Shown here: piece by piece, positions 14,693 to 17,700 of the stretch | Numbering within the stretch: the first letter of the stretch is position 1 | Layout of the letters: the number at the start of each line of letters is the position of its first letter | Notes under the pieces: generated by a model | What the model saw: the letters and a program-made list of their open reading frames with translations, nothing else | Told to the model about the DNA's origin: nothing | Databases searched by the model: none | NCBI GenBank assembly: GCA_900770325.1 | Contig: CAAGKE010000076.1 | Span: 1 to 17,700, forward strand | Length of the DNA: 17,700 nt | From: Lachnospiraceae bacterium | GTDB taxonomy: Bacteria; Bacillota; Clostridia; Lachnospirales; Lachnospiraceae | Direction of reading: 5' to 3' | Position numbers and translations under genes: made by a program

Positions 14693-15999
14693 CTGCAGGC
14701 CCCTCCTTTCTTTCCTGCCATGGCCGCCAGTTGACGCAGGCCTACCCTGCTGCCCCGAAACATAATAAGGTCATTATAAACCTTTGCGGAAAATACCGCC
14801 AGGCCGCCGATCACTGCTGCCTGCAGAATCCAGGACAGCACCAGGACAGCAAAAGAAACATTGCCCAGTGCATACTGTACCGGGGCACAGAATACAGAAA
14901 CCAGAGGAATCAGGCTGACCGCCGTACAGGCCCATCCGGATGTAAACGCACTGGAAATACAGGAGATCAGGTATCCGGCCATCACCAGCAGTACCACCCT
15001 TATATTGGCCCATTCCACATCATCCATGGAAGCACAGCAGCAGCCCGCCAGACCGGCCGTCATAGAGAAGGTCAGATATCCCAGAAGAATACACACCACC
15101 ATGACCAGCACCAGACCGATCCCCAGATGGATCTCTCCCAGATTCAGCCCCAAGGCCGCACCCGGATTCACCCCGGACAGATCCAGGAACCTTCCCGTAA
15201 TCAGCCAGGAGCAGCCGATGCCGGCAGCCATCGAGCCGATCATCAGTAAAACAGAAACCATCATTGCCAGAATCTTTCCGGCCAAAAGCGCCAGAGGACG
15301 TACGCTGACCATCAGCAGCTCCACCAGCTTTGAAGATTTTTCCTCCGCAATGGCCCTCACCACATAAGAAGCGGTAAACAGACAAAGCACCATCACAATT
15401 ATGGCGTAGACATACTGCAGAGCAAACTGTGTCTCCCAGTCCGTTTCCCGGGGCTGCAGGTATTCTTCTTCCGTAAGAATATCCGTTTCCACGCCCGAAA
15501 AGAGCAGCGCCAGCTGTTCCTGTGAAGCCCGGGAGCCGGAAATCCTTGCAGTCTGAAACAGCTGCAAAAGAAGCTGCTCCAGCATAGAAAGATCCTCCAG
15601 ATCCAGTCCGGAATCTTCCCGCGTATACAGATCGATCCCATATCCATCTTCTTTGGGAGCAATCACTGCCAGTACCCCATTCTCTGTCAGATTTTCTTCA
15701 TATTCCTCCACAGAAAAATCTGCTTCCTGAAATATTGTTTCTTCAAAAGCCGGATCCAGCACACCTGCCAGCTCTGGATTCAGCGGATAATCTGTATCGT
15801 TTACGATGGAAACCGATTTTACAGAAGAACGCTGCACCGGTCCGGAGCCTGACTGCAGTGCCAGAAATGGCACCGAAGCTGCAGACACCGCCAGCAGAAT
15901 CAGAAAAACTGCCAGATTTACTTTATTCTTAAACTGCTGGGCCAGGGAAAAACGGAATACCTTCCCTGTTCCCTTTAGCATTTCCCTATATCTGCCCAT
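14689..15999 (-). CDS. ABC-2 exporter permease, NatB-like (first copy)
   Basis: A 436-residue membrane protein starting MGRYREMLKGTGKVFRFSLA. One helix follows near residues 30-50, then an extracytoplasmic part of about 140 residues, then six hydrophobic segments. The coupling motif IAEEKSSKLVELLMVSVRPLALLAGKILAMM resembles that of the next gene, so the two are paralogues. I chose the ATG at 15999 because AGGTGGG lies 8 nt upstream, giving a 14-nt overlap with the ATPase gene. Two earlier in-frame ATGs (16056 and 16032) would overlap far more and lack a site, and the ATG at 16005 is too close to it. Function as an exporter half is inferred from family and context; substrate unknown. Confidence 0.85.
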   Translation of the reverse strand: MGRYREMLKGTGKVFRFSLAQQFKNKVNLAVFLILLAVSAASVPFLALQSGSGPVQRSSVKSVSIVNDTDYPLNPELAGVLDPAFEETIFQEADFSVEEYEENLTENGVLAVIAPKEDGYGIDLYTREDSGLDLEDLSMLEQLLLQLFQTARISGSRASQEQLALLFSGVETDILTEEEYLQPRETDWETQFALQYVYAIIVMVLCLFTASYVVRAIAEEKSSKLVELLMVSVRPLALLAGKILAMMVSVLLMIGSMAAGIGCSWLITGRFLDLSGVNPGAALGLNLGEIHLGIGLVLVMVVCILLGYLTFSMTAGLAGCCCASMDDVEWANIRVVLLVMAGYLISCISSAFTSGWACTAVSLIPLVSVFCAPVQYALGNVSFAVLVLSWILQAAVIGGLAVFSAKVYNDLIMFRGSRVGLRQLAAMAGKKGGACR

Positions 16000-16987
16000 T
16001 GCCATGTCCCACCTTTTCCACAAAAATTTCATGCAGGGAAGGTTCCCGCAGGTCAAATGTAATTACCGGAATCTGATTTTCAATCAGCATAGCCAGCAGA
16101 CGGTTGGCCTGCTCTTCCCCGGTCACCTTAATCTGGTACTCCTGCTCCTTTTCCGAAAGCACCTCTGCCCCCGCTGCCCTGATCCAGGGCATGGCATTTT
16201 TCTCCGTTTTCAGATGCAGGTTCACCCGTCCATACCCCTTCTTAATCTCATTCAGATTTCCCTGTACGACGGGTCTGGAACGGTCCAGAATCGTAATATC
16301 CGTACAGAATTCCTCCACTGTAGCCATCTGATGGCTGGACATGATCAGATATTTTCCCCGGGCGATCTCTTCCCGGATCACCTCCTTAAACAGATCCGTA
16401 TTCACCGGATCCAGTCCCGAAAGCGGTTCGTCCAGAATCAGCAGCTCCGGATCTGACAGCAGAGCGATCATAAACTGAATCTTCTGCTGATTTCCTTTGG
16501 AAAGCTGATCTGCCAGCTTCGGCTTCTGGCGTTTCCGGCCTGCCATTTTCCGCTTTCCGTTCTTCCTTCTGTCTCCTTCTCCCTCTTCCGAATCTGCTCC
16601 CGCAGATTTCTCCGGATACAGATACTCCTCCGCCTCCAGACGCTCTGCCCAGAACCGGATCCGCTCCTTTGCCTCTGACCGGGATACACCCCGCAGGGAA
16701 GCAAAATACAAAAGCTGATCCATCAGGGAATACTTGGGATAAAGACCTCTTTCTTCTGCCAGATATCCCACATTACAGGTCTCCGTGCTCAGCGGCTTTC
16801 CCTTCCACAGCGCTTCTCCGCCGTCCTTTGCCAGCATCCCCAGCATCATACGGATACTGGTGGTCTTTCCCGCTCCGTTGGTACCCAGCAGCGCATATAC
16901 TCCCGGCTCCTTCATCTGGAAGCTCAGATGATCCACCACAACCTTTTCTCCATATTTTTTATACAGCTCCGTTACTACAAGACTCAT
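15986..16987 (-). CDS. ABC-2 exporter ATP-binding protein, NatA-like
   Basis: A 333-residue ABC ATPase of the NatA/YhaQ type. The Walker A is GTNGAGKT (35-42), the signature LSKGNQQK (162-169), the Walker B LLILDEP (182-188) and the switch histidine lies in MSSHQM. A C-terminal domain of about 90 residues ends in REPSLHEIFVEKVG, typical of exporter ATPases of this group. It should energise the two permeases encoded directly after it. It is oddly long because about 30 highly charged residues (roughly 126-157, acidic then strongly basic) sit between the helical domain and the signature motif, where relatives usually have a short turn. The start is preceded by a moderate AAAGGA site. It follows a relic of another ABC ATPase by 17 nt. 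Confidence 0.92.
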   Translation of the reverse strand: MSLVVTELYKKYGEKVVVDHLSFQMKEPGVYALLGTNGAGKTTSIRMMLGMLAKDGGEALWKGKPLSTETCNVGYLAEERGLYPKYSLMDQLLYFASLRGVSRSEAKERIRFWAERLEAEEYLYPEKSAGADSEEGEGDRRKNGKRKMAGRKRQKPKLADQLSKGNQQKIQFMIALLSDPELLILDEPLSGLDPVNTDLFKEVIREEIARGKYLIMSSHQMATVEEFCTDITILDRSRPVVQGNLNEIKKGYGRVNLHLKTEKNAMPWIRAAGAEVLSEKEQEYQIKVTGEEQANRLLAMLIENQIPVITFDLREPSLHEIFVEKVGHGNGQI

Positions 16988-17004
16988 TTTTCTTTTCCTT
17001 TCCC

Positions 17005-17091
17005 TTATATTATCTGCTTAATCCATAAAAAACTAAAAGCGTGGTCTTTCCCGTAAGTTTTGGAAAGCCCCTTACCAACCAATTTACTCAT
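17005..17091 (-). pseudogene. Relic of an ABC transporter ATPase gene (N-terminal codons only)
   Basis: A 28-codon open frame starts with an ATG overlapping the gntR stop and has GGAGG 8 nt upstream. It encodes MSKLVGKGLSKTYGKDH followed by AFSFLWIKQII and a stop. The first 18 or so residues look like the beginning of an ABC ATPase (GLSKTYGK...HA is the usual first strand before the Walker A). The reading frame then ends with no nucleotide-binding domain. GntR genes of the YtrA type are normally followed by such an ATPase, so the simplest reading is that most of the original gene was deleted. It may still be translated and couple gntR to the downstream ATPase. Confidence 0.6.
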
Positions 17092-17467
17092 CCTTCCATC
17101 CTCCCTCTTTTGAATGTTGGATCATAGCGATCAGCTCCTGCTTCGTAATCCCCAGACTTTTCGCCTCCGCCATCAGGCTTCTCACATAATCATCATAAAA
17201 ATGCTCTTTCCGCTTCGCCATGATCCTCTGCTTTGCTCCCGCAGCCACAAACATCCCAATCCCCCGTTTCTTATACAGTGTTCCCTCATCCACCAGAAGA
17301 TTGATGCCCTTCCCGGCTGTAGCCGGATTAATGGCATACAGCTTCGCCAGCTCATTGGTGCTGGGCACCCGCTCCTCCTCCAGCAGAATATCCCGCAGAA
17401 TATCGTTTTCTATCATTTCCTTAATCTGAATATAGATGGATTTTTCCTGTGTCAGGATCTCATTCAA
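17084..17467 (-). CDS. GntR-family (YtrA-type) transcriptional regulator
   Basis: A 127-residue protein with an N-terminal GntR winged helix-turn-helix (about residues 8-75: IYIQIKEMIENDIL, RVPSTNELAKLYAINPATAGKGINLL, GTLYKKRGIGMFV) and only about 50 helical residues after it. This short C-terminal part marks the YtrA subfamily, which typically controls its own ABC transporter operon. The start codon is TTG: an in-frame TGA lies only three codons upstream, so no earlier start is possible. An AGAGG sits 12 nt before it, a longer spacing than ideal. A promoter and a near-perfect palindrome lie just upstream, so it probably represses its own operon. The effector is unknown; relatives respond to cell-wall antibiotics or envelope stress. 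Confidence 0.9.
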   Translation of the reverse strand: MNEILTQEKSIYIQIKEMIENDILRDILLEEERVPSTNELAKLYAINPATAGKGINLLVDEGTLYKKRGIGMFVAAGAKQRIMAKRKEHFYDDYVRSLMAEAKSLGITKQELIAMIQHSKEGGWKDE

Positions 17468-17510
17468 CTCAATTCACATCCTCTCATGCCGTCTCAGGGA
17501 CAGCCTAATC

Positions 17511-17534
17511 GGTTCATTACTCATGTAATTAACC
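17511..17534. promoter_or_regulatory. Probable GntR operator (24-bp inverted repeat)
   Basis: Plus-strand arms GGTTCATTAC and GTAATTAACC are complementary at 9 of 10 positions around a TCAT spacer. The site overlaps the downstream half of the -10 element and the likely start site of the gntR promoter, a classic position for a repressor. Binding by the adjacent YtrA-type regulator is inferred from position and symmetry. Confidence 0.75.
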
Positions 17535-17560
17535 ATAGCACCTGTATGGTGTTCTGTCAA
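17532..17560 (-). promoter_or_regulatory. Promoter of the gntR-ABC operon
   Basis: A consensus TTGACA (plus 17555-17560) is followed after 17 bp by TATGGT (plus 17532-17537) on the minus strand. The start site should be near 17525. The group II intron ends only about 25 bp upstream of the -35, so the promoter itself appears undamaged. Confidence 0.8.
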
Positions 17561-17584
17561 CTGGAAATTAACAATCTGTCCCAA

Positions 17585-17700
17585 ATCGAGTAGGAGGAAT
17601 TTCTCTTGATTGAGAAATTCCGACCTCTCACACCACCGTGCGTACCGTTCGGTACACGGCGGTTCAATCAACTTAACAAGTAACACACCTTTCGGTATAG
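17585..17700 (-). mobile_element. 3' end of a group II intron (domains V and VI), rest beyond the window
   Basis: Read on the minus strand, ACCGCCGTGTACC and GGTACGCACGGTGGT fold around GAAC with a 2-nt CG bulge (plus 17632-17663). This is the domain V hairpin, with a C-G-C triad carrying a G-U pair. Next, GGAATTTCTC pairs with GAGAAATTCC. At the stem base, GAGAGG pairs with CCT-A-CTC leaving one bulged A (plus 17591), the domain VI branch point. The intron should end in CTCGAT at about 17585. Any reverse transcriptase ORF would lie to the right, outside the window. The insertion is intergenic. Confidence 0.85.

Noticed and set aside
17474..17686. 70-codon minus-strand frame upstream of gntR
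   Set aside because: It reads through group II intron domains V and VI, then the gntR promoter and operator; no protein resemblance.
1..17700. CRISPR array, tRNA or rRNA genes
   Set aside because: No regular spaced repeats, no tRNA cloverleaf or rRNA sequence noticed; the only tandem repeat is the spacer-less 40-bp set in the trpF-trpB gap.

Overview
The window looks like a chromosomal piece of a Gram-positive Clostridia member, most likely Lachnospiraceae. This is inferred from moderate G+C (about half by eye), strong AGGAGG ribosome binding sites, a Trp T-box leader, YtrA-type GntR control and the gene families present; no search was run. Every gene I support reads leftward on the minus strand, so transcription order runs from high to low coordinates.

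Right end (17700 to about 10626). The window opens inside the 3' end of a group II intron (domains V and VI, ending near 17585). Just downstream lie a sigma-A-type promoter and a 24-bp near-palindrome that probably binds the adjacent GntR/YtrA-type repressor. The operon continues with a 28-codon relic of an ABC ATPase, an intact ABC-2 exporter (one NatA-type ATPase with an unusual charged insert and two paralogous NatB-type permeases), a DNA alkylation repair HEAT-like protein, peptidase T and a metallophosphoesterase. Gaps are small or overlapping, so one transcript is plausible.

Middle (about 10667 to 3381). The complete tryptophan pathway from chorismate is encoded as trpE-trpG-trpD-trpC-trpF-trpB-trpA. 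Its promoter lies inside the last codons of the metallophosphoesterase gene. It is followed by a T-box whose specifier loop shows UGG and whose antiterminator and terminator are readable, so uncharged tRNA-Trp should switch the operon on. TrpE keeps an LES feedback motif. The trpF-trpB spacer holds a degenerate 40-bp tandem repeat.

Left end (about 3155 to 1). An oligopeptide/dipeptide ABC importer operon begins with a strong promoter, an intrinsic terminator only about 60 nt downstream (candidate attenuator or small RNA) and a 12-codon upstream ORF with a perfect Shine-Dalgarno. The substrate-binding protein, an OppB-type permease and the first 83 codons of an OppC-type permease follow, the last running off the left edge.

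I did not find a clearly novel protein system. The least explained parts are the opp leader (two candidate small ORFs plus attenuator), the ATPase relic and replacement in the gntR operon, and the small duplicated intergenic sequences.
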